Assembly: GCF_012489685.1 (NCBI RefSeq)
Contig: NC_080044.1
Span: 18,456,369-18,520,368 of the forward strand
Direction of reading: 5' to 3'
Origin: Lotus japonicus
Taxonomy: Eukaryota > Streptophyta > Magnoliopsida > Fabales > Fabaceae
DNA length: 64,000 nucleotides
Part shown: one piece after another, positions 11,063 to 23,400 of the stretch
Numbering within the stretch: position 1 is the stretch's first letter
Layout of the letters: each line of letters begins with the position of its first letter
The notes under the pieces: model-generated
Seen by the model: the letters and a program-made list of their open reading frames with translations, nothing else
What the model was told of the DNA's origin: nothing
Database searches by the model: none
Translations under genes and position numbers: made by a program

Positions 11063-13333
11063 ACGAATAGGTCTCATGGCCCATGCATGCCAAATCTAAT
11101 TTTCTAGTATGTTTGACTTTGTCAATTCCCATGTGGAAGCCTTTTTTAGGGTTTCACCCTTTGTTCCCAAGTATGTTAATTTCAAATTGAATAAAGTTCA
11201 CTGTTGCTGGGCATGTATTTGCATAGGTTCCACCATAAGTATATAAGTTGACTGAAAATGTTTAATGAGTAGAAATTAAAATAATTAATATTAAAATCAC
11301 TTATACAGTAATTAACATTGAATTAATAGTATTATATGAAAATTCTCTACAGGCTGTGTTAAGTCGTGAAGTGATGTTTACAAGAGTAATTAGAGTGCCA
11401 AAATTGCTATTAAGTGGTTGTTAGGGTTGCGATGTTATACGGCTCCCAACAATAGTAACACTCCTTTGCTTACATTTTAATTTGACCCAATACAAATATG
11501 GTGTCTAAGACTCCAAGTAGTAATGATAGATTCTCCAACAAGAATACCTACTGCCATTTCCTCATTTCCTTCATGATATTCCAATTGTCATTGTTATGAA
11601 GCAATGCAGATCACATACAATAAATGTGGATTTTTGAAACTTTTGTAATAGAAAATGAAAACACAATTAATTTAAGGTGTATATGGAACAGTTCAAAACA
11701 TTTTTGGTGGATTATTGCAAATATGGCATTTATTTAGGAACATAAGAAATGTGAAATTATGTTTTATAAAAAGGTACGGAGGAAGTATATGGGTGGTAAA
11801 TATAAAATACAAGTAGTTAGATTTATGAATTGAGGAAACTAAATAGTGGCGTAAATAGTCCATCATTTTATATTAAATTCGCCACTGTGAAAATATTGAT
11901 TCCGTAAACTGGTTGAGTTAAAATTCAGAGACCATGTATTACTATTGTGGACTAATGGGAAAGGTGTGAGCTACGGGTTTTTGAGGGTAAAGGGTGATGG
12001 TTGAATCATGGCATGGCTACGGAACTAATTTACTATAATTAACAACTCACATTGGCCTATAAAAAAACTATATTGTGGAACAATAAATGACAAGAGGAAA
12101 AAAGTAGAAAGAAACCAAACTTAGGCTATTAAATAGGGTAAATATGGAAGGTATAGGGCTAAATATTTATGAAAACCGAAATTTGAGTGTAGTTATTCAT
12201 TTAACTGTGAATTGTACAAAATTAGGGTATTGGATTAAGATCTAATACAACACATTTCGCTAATTATGGAAAAATGAAATGTGTCTAATTAGTGTATTGA
12301 AGTTTTTAAAAATACACTCATTATTCTCTTACCCACAATGACAGGCGCGTGCGTGCCACGGGTCAGAGGAGAGAGGGAGGCCTGCAGTTTGGACGCGTGT
12401 TAGTCGTTGATTGGCCCGGACGATTTTCTTTTATCCTAATCTTTTAAACTCAATTATTTCATTAAAAAAAATTTAAAAAAATGTAAAAAATTTACCAAAA
12501 TTCATGATTTTTTTTCTCTATAAATGGAGACTTGGTTCGATTGATTTGGACACAGAAAAAAAATCAAGTTTTTCATCATCTTATCTTTCTACTATCCTCT
12601 TTGCTTTGAAATGGATCCCAACAAGTACCTTTTGTTAGTTATCATTTTAAGTTAAGAAAATAAAATGTATTATTGTGTGTTTAGGGTTTTTTTTTCCATT
12701 TGAAGTTAATAAAATAAAATAAATTATTGTGTATATTTTTTTAAAAAAAATATTAAATTGTTAAGTGTTTTAATTTAATTTACGTTAAGAAAATATTACG
12801 TTAATTTAATTTAATTTAAATAAATAAAAAAACATTAAATTAAATTAAATCGATAATAGTTTATTTAATTTAATTTTTATCGTAAATTTTAATTTTATGA
12901 AATCATAAAAAGAAAAATATAAAATTAAATGAAAATATTAAATAAAAGTGGTGGGGTAGGGGGTAGGGTTAGGGTGGTGAATGAAAAACCATTATTTGCC
13001 TGTTTTCCGAATCACATAATATCCTCTTGACCTGACATTTATAGCAGACGCATTTTTTTTTATAGCAGACGCATGGTCTGCAGCATTGTCTGTTGTCTGT
13101 GTTGTCCCATCATATGTAGAAGCAACGTGGCCAATTTATGAACCGTTTGTGGAGTTTTTAACCAGGGAATAGTGTAGACTCATAAGAAGTAATCTTATGG
13201 TTATTAGATATTTTCCATGTACAGTATTATATACCTCAAGAATCAAGATATTGCCTACCGGCTATAAAGGCCTATATAGCAATGTTAATATATCTATAGT
13301 GGTTTTTATGAATATTATATTGAATATATCACC
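11063..13333 (+). other. Non-coding stretch with an orphan promoter and first exon
   Basis: No complete gene. A TATA box (CTATAAATGG at 12518-12527) precedes an ATG at 12611 followed by MDPNK and a GT donor at 12625, resembling a promoter with a very short first exon. No partner exon is seen before MULE-2 at 13334. It may be the front of a broken gene, or could conceivably lead across MULE-2 to the gene at 15617. The 14-mer TATAGCAGACGCAT occurs twice at 13038-13073. Confidence 0.3.
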
Positions 13334-14618
13334 GGCTTAATGGGTTCAAAGCACCCTGATATTACAAAAGGAATCAATTCGAGGCGCAGAAAAAAAATTT
13401 CATCAAATTGGATCCCTAAAATGTCGCTGCAGCTCAATTTTTGTCATAGTCACCAATTCCACTTGACATTTACAATGTTTTTTCTAATTAAATAATAATA
13501 AAACTTTAACTTTTTTATTCCAACTCAGTTATTTACGCAGCAAAAAAATTAATAACTGAATAAAATAAGTAATCTAATTTCAAAACTGAATAAAATCCCT
13601 AATCTAATTCCAAAACTTAATCTAATCTAATTCCGTAACTTAATCTAATCACCTATCTAGTTCTTCGTTTCTTTTCCCAGAAGAACACAACACCAACACC
13701 ACCCACTTTCCTTCTTCCTGTCAACGTGAATTACCATCACCACACTTTCCTCTACTTCGCATGAAGGTGCCACCACCACTGTCCCTCTTGCTTCCTCTGT
13801 CGCAACTCGCAAGCCACCACGAGAAAGCCACACCATCATCACCACGTCTTCTTCTTCCCATGAGAGCCACCTTGAACGAACCAGCACCACCTTGAAAACC
13901 ACGACCGCGAGCTCCTCTCCCCTGTCTCCAGCGAGCATTGCCTCACCACCACCGCTTCCAGAAACGACAAACAAAAGAGAAAAAGTGGAACCCTAACCAC
14001 CGTCCTTCACCATCTTCTACAACGCCGCTCGAACATACTCTGACGGCGATCTGATTAGAGAGTCATCGAGGGTGAGGAGGTCGAACCTTCCTTATTCGAT
14101 CCAGATCTGGGTGTCCTTCAATCGTGAAATCCAAATCGGGGTTTTGGGACTCATGGAGGTTGGGATATTTTTTCTCTCTCTTCGTCACTCCTTCTACTTG
14201 CTTCGACTCATGGAGGTTGCAGGTTGGGTGGATGTTGTTGGGTTTAGAAGATGAAGGTTTTGAGTGTTGAAGATGAGAATGATGAAGATGATGGTGTTGG
14301 AGATTAGATTTTTTAAATTCGGTTTATTAGATTATGAGGTGGTTTAGTTTATGATAATTAGGTTAGGTTTTGATTAAGATTTTTGTTTCAGAGTATTCTG
14401 ATGACTTGTATTAAAAGGGAAATTTTGAAATAATCGTTAATTAAAAAATACTTTAAAAAGCCAGGTGTCACCGATGAATAGGACCAATTTGACATTTTGC
14501 CTTATTTGAATAAAAAAACAAATTTTGGGACCCAATTTGATGAAGTCATTTTCCAGGTCTTGGAACTCATTCTCTTTGTAATCTCATACGCCTTTGGACC
14601 CTTCTAACCCTTTAGGCC
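13334..14618. mobile_element. Long-TIR MULE-2, non-autonomous, nested in the giant MULE
   Basis: Inverted arms of about 150 bp begin GGCTTAATGGGTTC on the left and, read inward, GGCCTAAAGGGTTA on the right. The flanking duplication is TATATCACC / TATATCTCC (8 of 9). The GC-rich interior at 13675-14260 is closely similar to the MULE at 52250-63366 once that copy's LTR element is removed (1285 versus 1276 bp), so they are siblings. Both carry a minus-strand open frame reading MLAGDRGEELAVV. Since it is low in complexity, it is treated as shared DNA, not a proven gene. Confidence 0.9.
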
Positions 14619-14675
14619 TATATCTCCAGTGACGATATAAAGTTTTTGACTAATTACTCTCTGTGTTCTAAAATA

Positions 14676-14822
14676 CACCCTCCGGTCACTATTATAAGAA
14701 AAAGTTTGCTTTTTATATTTGTTGCGTAAATGATTTATGTGACAAGTATGATGAGTACATACATAATTTACTACATGAATGTAAAAAGCCAAATTTTGGC
14801 TTATAATAGTGACCGGATGGTG
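14676..14822. mobile_element. Stowaway-type MITE (Tc1/mariner)
   Basis: Ends CACCCTCCGGTCACTATTAT and, read inward from the right, CACCATCCGGTCACTATTAT, flanked by TA on both sides (14674-14675 and 14823-14824). The CTCCGGTCACTATTATAAG terminus and TA duplication are typical of Stowaway elements. 147 bp, no coding capacity. Confidence 0.9.
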
Positions 14823-14824
14823 TA

Positions 14825-15616
14825 ACTGAGACTATTTTAACGTGAGTTTTTTTCATAATTATCTGCCACTTTACAAAGTTCCACAGAGCATTAATAAATG
14901 ACTTTACCAATTTCATCCTTCATGTATTCATGTTACAAAAATTGAAAAGTTAGAATTAATATGAGATAAATGGTATAATTGGAAGTTAAATAGTAATTTT
15001 AATAAAACAACAAGGCTTTATTGCTATTTGTGAATACTTGTGCAACAATCATAAAAGTTTAGTTCAAACTCGACGACAAATATGAGAAATATAATTCAAT
15101 GTCACAACACCTTTATGTCAACCAGGTTGTCTATGGGCGATCAAAATGTCATAGTGATGGCGGCAGTGAGATTCGCTTTTACTAATTTGTCAGAGTGTTA
15201 TCATAATGAAATGGATGGAAAAGCTTATCGAAAGCTGTTACTAGTCCCTTCCTTCTGTGAACTGTGAATTGTACCATTATATATAAAATATTGATATTAA
15301 GAGCAATTTGGATCTTTGGGTATTCATTGACTAGAAGACTGTGTAATTCAAAGAAAAGCATAGGAAAGTATATTAAAACAATTATTAAAGGTGTGGTGTG
15401 TCAGTTGACGAAGGTGTTACAAGACGACAAATGATGAACCTAATTAATTGCATGGCCTGTTTTAAATTACATTCACCATTTATACCAGTAGGTTATCCTC
15501 ACTGAAACATTTATACTCTTCCCAACTTCCCCCACTATTTCACGTCGTTGCCAAGTATATACTTAGGTCTAGTTGGTCGAATTGCAAACCCTTACTTGTC
15601 GTTGTTCATTTATGCT
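14825..15616 (+). other. Non-coding stretch before the viroplasmin-domain gene
   Basis: AT-rich with no supported gene. The last 150 bases, with TTTATAC at about 15510 and C/T-rich sequence, are probably the promoter and 5' UTR of the gene at 15617. Confidence 0.35.
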
Positions 15617-16436
15617 ATGGCCGGAACGAAAAACTTTTATGTTGTGTTCAGAGGGAGGAAGGCTGGTATCTTCAAGGAATGGATTGACTGCCACACTCAA
15701 GTTGTGAAGTTCAAGTGTAGTGCATATAAAGGGTATCACACGCGTGCAGAAGCTGAATCAGCTTGGCAATACTTTTGTACAACTGGCAATGTACCTGTCG
15801 TCTTGGATGATATACAAGAAAGTGCACCATTCATTCCTTGTCCCACTAGCATCCACCAACTCTCTCTTGAAGGGTTGTCTCTGGAAGGTATAATTGTTCC
15901 CTTTGTTAGTTATTAAATGAAAGAATATATTTTTTTCATACGTGTATGTAACTAACTTGTTAATTTTTTTGGTTCACATTATAGAGGGTAGCAGTAGCAA
16001 CGACAAAACTGAGGCCAAAGCCAATGAATTCTTGATTGAGTATAGTAACCAAGGTCTCCTACTTGACGTCTGTGAGAGTCTTGGGATTCCTCCACCGTCT
16101 TTTACCTTGTTGGACACGAAGGATATCAATGGTGTTGCTCATCACAGATACGGGGTATGCGTCGTAGGTGACGGGCCGCTCGAGAGACCACTGTTCATTG
16201 TTGGAGAGTTTAACATTTCACATACAGAAGGTAAGGACAACGCGGCATGGTTGATGGTGCAACAGCTAGTTGGGAAGTCTGGGAAAACGGTTAAGGACTA
16301 CAACTACCATATTGTGGATCAGTTGCAGGCTCAGTTGAGCATTAAGGACGACCAACTCAGAACAATGAGATCTGAGATTGCCACGTTGGATCATGAACTT
16401 CAAACACTCAAGGATCTCCTTGGCTTTTCCCAATAG
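15617..16436 (+). CDS. Viroplasmin/RNase-H1-N-like domain protein with dsRBD-like and coiled-coil parts
   Basis: Two exons, 15617-15887 and 15985-16436 (donor GAAG|GTATAA, acceptor TTATAG|AG, Glu codon restored), encode 240 aa. Residues about 5-53 read KNFYVVFRGRKAGIF..W..C..QV..FK...YKGY.TRAEAESAW, the caulimovirus-viroplasmin / RNase H1 N-terminal fold (PF01693 type), which in RNase H1 binds RNA-DNA hybrids. The middle part, from LLLDVCESLGIPPPSF to AAWLMVQQLV, resembles a degenerate double-stranded-RNA-binding domain. The C-terminus (DQLQAQLSIKDDQLRTMRSE and on) is a clear coiled coil. There is no RNase H catalytic domain. A nucleic-acid-binding, self-associating protein is inferred. It sits inside the giant MULE on the plus strand. 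Start M15617 is chosen because the domain begins just after it. Confidence 0.65.
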
Positions 16437-18453
16437 GTACTACAGACTGGAGGAAGGGAGCAGGCCTAAAGTGTGAATCCAGATACTATGTGGTTATTAA
16501 TGGAGCCTTAGATTATGTTTGTCCTGTAGTCGTAAGTTTGTTAGTTGTTTACATTCTCTGCAAGCTTCTTTTCTTTGTAATGGTTTCCCAGATGCAGTTA
16601 GTGACGAGGCCAATCTGTAACTTCTGAATTGCTTTTGAAGTTGTTCTATGTTCAATGTTTTCAGCTTATCATTTCAAAATTTGTTCCTTCTTCATTTTTT
16701 TTACTAGTTGTTTGTATATGAGAGTGAGGTATTGAGTTAGGGTTATTTGGCGAATGTTTTAATTACAATACATGGTTAAATGAGACTAAGTATATATTTG
16801 GGATGCAACTAACTAAGTATATTTACCACAACTACTTTCAAATTCCATCAAGATTCGAGTGTAGCACAGTAAAGGGTTTTTTTCGTACTCAGGGTATTGG
16901 AAAAACATTGTTGTTCTTTAGCTAAAGTACTTAATTAAGCAATGAGTTCAAGAAACATTTGGAATTGGATTTGGTCGACTAATTTGCGGAACTAAAAGAA
17001 AGCGGTAATAATACCGTTTGTAAACCAACGGATAAAACGGTTTGAATTTGATTTCGCCGATTAAATCTTCGGTATCCTTATGATTTGATATATAAATTAC
17101 TTCCTATGCTGAATACCATCACATCATTTTTTATCCTTTTCATAGTTCCCTCATAAAAAGGATCATTCAACTCACTTTCTAACCATCAATCCCTTGAATA
17201 ATTAATAAAACATGTTGTATTAAGCTTAGATGTTACTTGTTCAATGAAATTAATTCCATACATAGATAGTTCCCTCACTAGATGATCCTATCTATTTCCG
17301 ATTCAAGTAACTAGTTTATCCGTGACTTAATCAAACCTAAAAAACAAATTTTAGTTGATCATTCTAAAACAACCATTAAAAGCAAGATAGATCATTGAAA
17401 TCAACACATAGGAACATGAATTTATACATGAGAAAATTCCTTCCTTCCTTCGTGGGTTTCCTTTCTCTCAAGCATGCTTTTGTTTTTCTCTCTTTTTATC
17501 CCTCCAAAATCAGGTTCCCCCCTTTTAAAGATGAAGAAAATTCTTTTATAATGATCTTTTTCTGTGTAGCGCGCAGAGTGGCCACAGGGAAGCGCTGCGC
17601 ACCCTATGTATCCTGAAATTGACTAGGTCTTTCGAAAATGAGCTTTTTTCCTAGAACACTTAGACAGTACATCAAAATTTGTGAATATAGTCAATCATGA
17701 AACACATTTGAGGTTAATTCTCAATTAAATCACCAATTCCAAGCAAGATGAGAGGAACTAATAAAGTTGTGTCGGGCGTCAAGGCTCTGCTCTCTAATGA
17801 CATCCCTTTGTTAATATGTGTGGGATTGAAACATTGGATCATGGCATACTTAAGAGTAATAGCTCTAATGGCATCCAACTTGTAGGTAAATTTAATTTTT
17901 TAAGGAAATTTGTATAAGCATTCACTGAGGCATTGTAATCCGAATGGACCAGGTTATTGAAAATTAAACACTTGTTTTATAATCTTGTTAGTGTCCTAAA
18001 CAATAGAATTACATATAACATATGTATTCTGTCTCTAGTTTATTCCTAACAATCTCGTGCACCACCTTTTAACACATATAGACATTATAAAGGGTGAATA
18101 TATAATAATTTGTAATGCTAATGGTGACATTACCACAAAAGCAAACTGCTAGATTCAAAGTATTGTGCGGGCCCCTGGCAGCCACATAGGAGGAACAAAA
18201 GGGAAATTTGGACTCCCGCGTTCAGTTCGCAGTCCTTCGAGCCAAAATGTCTCAGGACACATCACTACAGTTCGCATTTAATGCATCTCGAAAACATCAT
18301 CACTGATATCCACCTTCCTTTGTAATGCTTGAGTACGTTGTTTCCCTATAAGACCTTAGCTGCGGTGCAAAGAAATCACATGATTAAGACATTTAGCAAA
18401 AGAAAACAAAACATCTGTCTTAAACTGTTCACTGGAACTCAAGGTTGGTTTAG
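16437..18453 (+). other. Spacer between cargo genes
   Basis: The first 200 bases are probably the 3' UTR of the viroplasmin-domain gene. The remainder is AT-rich and shows no gene. Around 18340, TTTCCCTATAAGACC may be a weak TATA region for the next gene. Confidence 0.35.
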
Positions 18454-21252
18454 ATGACAAACCTCCTGGACTCAATGGACAGCGATGAAATGGATGAGGG
18501 CATCAACACAGACGGCGGCCAAAAAAACCCTTGGGAGTGGGAGTATTAATCAGCATCACTATGTCATTTCAAATCATTATACCACATATATTAGACCTTG
18601 TCATGGATGTTAATTTGGACATTATTTTTACTATAACCAGGTTGCCAAATCAAGACCATGAAGGTGGTGATGAAAACGCTGGAGATGGTGGCCCCGAAAT
18701 GAACCAAGATTCTGTGAGCGACTCGCTTTCCGTAAACATGGTCGTTTACTTCAAACTGGTTTTATACCACGTATGGCACCTATTTATATTATACCCATTT
18801 CGTTAATTTCTTATAGAGCAAGGAAGCTGAAGCAGTTCCAGATGAGTCTCAAAAGTCACAGGAAGTGACACTTGGTGTTTTGTTTGACCTGATGAAGGTG
18901 AAATCTTACGTTTGTAGAGACACACTCCATATGTTCATTATGTGTTTATTTTGCACCCACTTTGTTTGCAATCCAAAATCTGTTAAAGTGATGGATGTTG
19001 GTGCCACTTTATTTAACACAGGACATACTTTGTAGAGTGGAAAAAATGGAAGTTTACAACAGAAAGGCTAGCAGGGAAGGTACTAAAGCGAACGCTCAGC
19101 CAAGTCAAAGCATGGCAAATGTCACCATGAGGGCTCCTCGACTGGTAGGCTTCTCCGTTGGTACATCAAACCCAATTAATCTACCTTTTGTGGATGGAAG
19201 TACTTTACATCGGAACTCTGTTGCTCAGAACATCCACAAGAGGCCATATGCGGTGTCGCCACAATCTCCAAGTGCAAGTGATATCCCAAATCAACTAAAC
19301 ATACGCATGGTGAACCAGCCTGGGAGTGAGTTTCGTAGGGGAATGCAACATGCGGTACTCCTTAAGTTGATTTGTAACAATGCTGACTACCCATATCTTA
19401 CATACTTAGTGAATTTCAACCTTAATAATCTTGTATTTCATGAAACGGATCAGGACACTGGACATGAAGATAGCATGGGAACACATGACGGAATGTTACC
19501 TAGGAAGCTAGTGTTTAGCCCTTCTACCAGTAAGAGCGCATCTCATGCGATTGATAAGGGGAAGGGGGTTGCTGTTGATGATGTCCACCGCAAGGCAAAG
19601 GTTCAGACCCACACCCTCCCAAGGGTACGAATGAATCTACAGTACTAGAAACTCAAAACTCACTTGATGACAATATTTATGTAAATTATCCAACACTTAA
19701 GAAACTGTTATATTTGATATTGTCATTTCAGTTTGTCAAGTCAAAGTTCAAACCTAATGCTGATATGAAGCTGGGCCTGTCGGAGTTACAGATATGTGCC
19801 TACGTTTTTTGCCGTGACAAATCATGGAGGTAGTTTAATGGAATAATGGTTTTAAGGCATATTTAGCAGTAAAGAATTTTAGAACCATTTGAACGCTATT
19901 GACTATTTGATTCCATAAACTTTGACTATGGAAATCTGTTATCTTATATTCTCCTTTGTTGTATGCAAGTGAGGAAATGTTCAAGTTGGGAAATGCATCC
20001 TATGCAAGAGGAGCCTTTGATTGCTTGTGCCCGGGGAAAATCGTCGGAGAAGAGGTCAGCTTGGCACCATTCTTTTCCCGCATTGCTTACTGAGATCCAT
20101 AATTCAGATGTATTTTTCTAACATGAATGAAATGGCAGATCATTACTATGAGTGCTTTGGCAATTACCTGGACCCAAAGGAACAAGTATATCAATTCCAT
20201 CTGGTGCTTACCTCCTGCTTTCGCGGTAATGAACTGAACATCAATTATTACATGACCCAAAACTCACAACCGTTGTTCCAATTATTTAACACTGAAAGTA
20301 TTTGTTATTTTGCATTCAGGATGACGTGGAAAAGGGTTGTGGAATCCCAGAGCTGGTTATGAAATATGCTAAGGAATGGATGCCACCATTCACGGAACTG
20401 TCTCACGTGAGTGAGGATGTGAAACATCCATTTCGTGTATGTTTGAGAAAATTGGAATTGTGTCCCACGTACATGCCAACCTTACTTGTTCCATGTCAAT
20501 TTTTTTCCAATAGATTTATGTCCCCATTGAAGAGATTGGCAGTCACTGGTACCTTATGGTTGTTGATGTGCTTGGCCAAACAATCTACACATTTGACTCT
20601 TACGCCAGCCTCCATATGATGCGAGGCAGAGAACTAATTATGCGCAACGTGGTATGTCACATTGTAATCCCATCATAAGTATATGAAGCTACACTCACAT
20701 GTATTCTAACCTGTGCCTTTTGTAATTAAATTTAACTAGGCCAAAGCCATCAACCAGATTATTGAAACAGAGCATTACCCTGCAAACTATCTGTGTCGAC
20801 CAACATACCTTGGACAGTGGCCTATAATTGAAGCAAGGGGAATCCCTAATGTTGGAGGAAGGTTAGTAAATCAATTGTGTCTCTTTACGTCATGCATCAA
20901 TTTTGATATTGGGTGTCGACTAATGGGTCAAGTGATATAATTTATTTGGCAGCGATGACTCAGCTCTATGGGTTATATCTTGGCTTAGAATGGGTGTTTA
21001 TTTCACACACAGTGTGATTGGGGTCGTAAGTAGCCTGAGGACATGATCTTATTTAATTTCCAAATACCATAAATGAAACCCCAATAGTTATTAATTTTAA
21101 TCCTCCAATGTTGTTTTCAGTTGAAGGATCGTGCTCTAAGAATGAGGGTGGCTTTAGACTTGATTATGGGGGACCACAATGAGCTGAGGGACGAAGTGGA
21201 CACAAGTGCAGACATTGCGTGGCGCAACATGATTATGAACAACACCATATGA
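18454..21252 (+). CDS. Ulp1-like (SUMO-protease fold) cargo protein A, 13 exons, catalytic Cys replaced by Ser
   Basis: Exons: 18454-18542, 18641-18713, 18817-18897, 19022-19354, 19454-19624, 19732-19829, 19970-20054, 20108-20185, 20320-20406, 20514-20651, 20740-20861, 20953-21022, 21121-21252. Every junction is GT-AG and in phase, giving 518 aa. The N-terminal half is acidic and Ser/Pro/Gln-rich. The C-terminal half has the C48 fold: IYVPIEEIGSHWYLMVVD with the catalytic His, TIYTFDSYAS with the Asp, and SDDSALWVISWL where the family has DCG(V/I)(W/F)V. The nucleophile Cys is therefore Ser, and the usual upstream Gln is not evident, so protease activity is unlikely. It lies in tandem with gene B at 23401 and shares its exon pattern. 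Ulp1-like genes are known passengers of Kaonashi MULEs; a role in SUMO or ubiquitin-like binding is only inference. Confidence 0.75.
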
Positions 21253-22919
21253 CAAGCAGATACTATGTTATGTAAATAACTATGCCGCATATCATGATGG
21301 GCTGCGTATTATTGTCCATCATTTTTGAATATGGTGATTTTGATCGCCCATAGACACGAGGATTTGTAATACTTAGTAATGCTCGTAACCTATCACCATA
21401 TTGTGCAAGGGCATTTATTTAGGTTTGCTTTGGTATGCTGGATCAATCTGTAGTGTTTATTGCAGAGTAGTAATAGAGGTAGGTTGGAAAGTGACATGGT
21501 CGCTTCCATAGTTTGCTGAAAGTAACATTTTGGTGTCAATGGGGTTCGAATCCCGTGGATGAAATTAGTATTCTGTGAACTTTGTGCATTGATCCTAAAT
21601 ATATAGGGTTTGTACTGTATTGTCAAGTCGTATCACTTTTGTGGAAAGTACAATCTAATATAATGTTATGAATGGAGACATGTGGTAAATGTTGAAGAAA
21701 GGTGTTCAAAGTTTGAAGCTTTTCAAATCACTTAATTACACCTGGGTTTTTGTGAATACAAAGATGAATGGAGACATGTGGAATTATTATTGACCTGCAA
21801 ATGTATTTTCACATAGTGCCTAAACTTGTATACGAATAAAATCAGCTACGGTAACGGTCACAATTTATATTGATTACAAACCCTGCCATTCAACTTAACT
21901 TTAAGAATACTCTGTATCAAGCAATATTCTCCTTCCTTATTTCAACTGCACACATAATTAACACTCAATGTTGTTATTTTATATTTACTCCCTTAATTAA
22001 TTATCATCTCAAATATATCTGTTTTCCGGCATCTGATATCTTACAAATAACCATTGTTTGCTGGCTGCCCTAATTGACGTGGACTAAGGAACAAATTGGG
22101 AAAAAGTCTGTAGCAAACCTTAAGTAAGGAAAATCAACGTGTCAAGTTTAAATAAAACAGGTTTTATTCCGACAAAACGTTAAATGTTTATTTAGTGTTG
22201 GTTAATCTACACTATTAACTTAAGAAATTAAATGAAATTAACTTAGATCATTAATTAATTTGAGATAAATATTAAGTGATTGGATTTATCCGTGAGTTGA
22301 ACAAGGAGGTGAGAGATAAATTGTCATATAACGACCCACCTAAGATACACAATATTGTGCTACACTCACATGAATTTCACAGGGCTAAAATAATGCTTGT
22401 TTGACAACAAGATCCGTTATTAAGTTTTTAACATTAATCATAGACTCCAACTTCAACTTCTAATAAGCAGTCATGTTGTTGTCACTAAAATGTTTATCTT
22501 ATTTCAATTTTGATGTCATGCATTCCTTATAAGACTTGGTTCTAATGAATTTTCAAATGTTTAGACTGTGAGGTCTATATTGGATCATGAAATTAATATT
22601 TTTATCGTGCTCCATTCATGTACATGTTTGTAACATATAGTCGTTTTCATATCTATTCTACTTATTTACTAAAAAGAGTCTAACCTTAGTCAAATAAAAT
22701 TACTCGTGCAATGCACGGGTAAAGAGCACTAGGTGTTTAATTGATTACAATAAGTCATCTAAACTAATTGATGAAATATTATAATTATGGACCTCTTGTG
22801 TTGACAGTAGTTAATTACATATGCCCTAAACAATGGACATCTGGCATGCCAACCTTACTTAAACTATAATGCGCGTCGTAGCTGATCACAATTAATTAAA
22901 AAGTAGACCTAAAACGAAA
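21253..22919 (+). other. Spacer between the two Ulp1-like genes
   Basis: Gene A's 3' UTR is followed by AT-rich sequence without coding signal. The minus-strand open frame at 21626-21393 has no family features. A Helitron-like 3' end lies at 22705-22732. Positions 22911-22919 are one copy of the target duplication of a small TIR element. Confidence 0.4.
22705..22732 (+). mobile_element. Second Helitron-like 3' terminus
   Basis: The hairpin CGTGC-AAT-GCACG at 22705-22717 is followed by GGTAAAGAG and CTAG at 22729-22732, closely resembling the terminus at 1166-1192 (shared GCACGGGTAAA). It is followed by G, not the T expected, so it may be a relic or part of a larger rearranged copy. No 5' end was recognised. 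Confidence 0.4.
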
Positions 22920-23105
22920 GAGTAATGATATATACACACCTCATTTTTAAAACACTTCATTTCCACTTCTTTTTGTTTCTATCTCTCTCCTCTTACCATC
23001 TATCACATCTCATACTTTCTCTCCCTTACTTTTTCTTTTCTTCCTATCTCTCTCATCATTCCACCTCTCACACCTCAAAAGAGAGGTGTGTGAGTAACAT
23101 TACTC
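22920..23105. mobile_element. 186-bp TIR MITE with 9-bp duplication
   Basis: Ends GAGTAATGATATATACACACC and, inward from the right, GAGTAATGTTACTCACACACC form imperfect inverted repeats. The flanking AAAACGAAA is perfect on both sides (22911-22919 and 23106-23114). The interior is a C/T-rich tract. The 9-bp duplication suggests Mutator-superfamily mobilisation. Confidence 0.85.
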
Positions 23106-23400
23106 AAAACGAAATATTCCAGCCCAATTAATGCCAATAGGTTCGTGCATTGTGAAATGATGATTATTTTTCCATAACAAAGTCGAGTACCGTCCACCGC
23201 AGTCTGACAATCTCCAATTCTTCTCCTGTACCCAGTGAAATGATAATTATTTTCCAAAATGGCAGACATCGTAACGAGCACCTTATTTTGCTAATCTACT
23301 GAAAATTTCTAAGCCTAACCTAACCTCTCATTGTTTCTACCAGACCAAGACAAGATAAGTTCAAGTTAATTTTGCTCCATTGTTGAAATCACAAAATTAA

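Noticed and set aside
13657..13974. Minus-strand frame (MLAGDRGEELAVV...) shared with 62434-62652 as a possible gene
   Set aside because: Both lie in sibling MULEs and match because the DNA is homologous; composition is low complexity and no family is recognisable.
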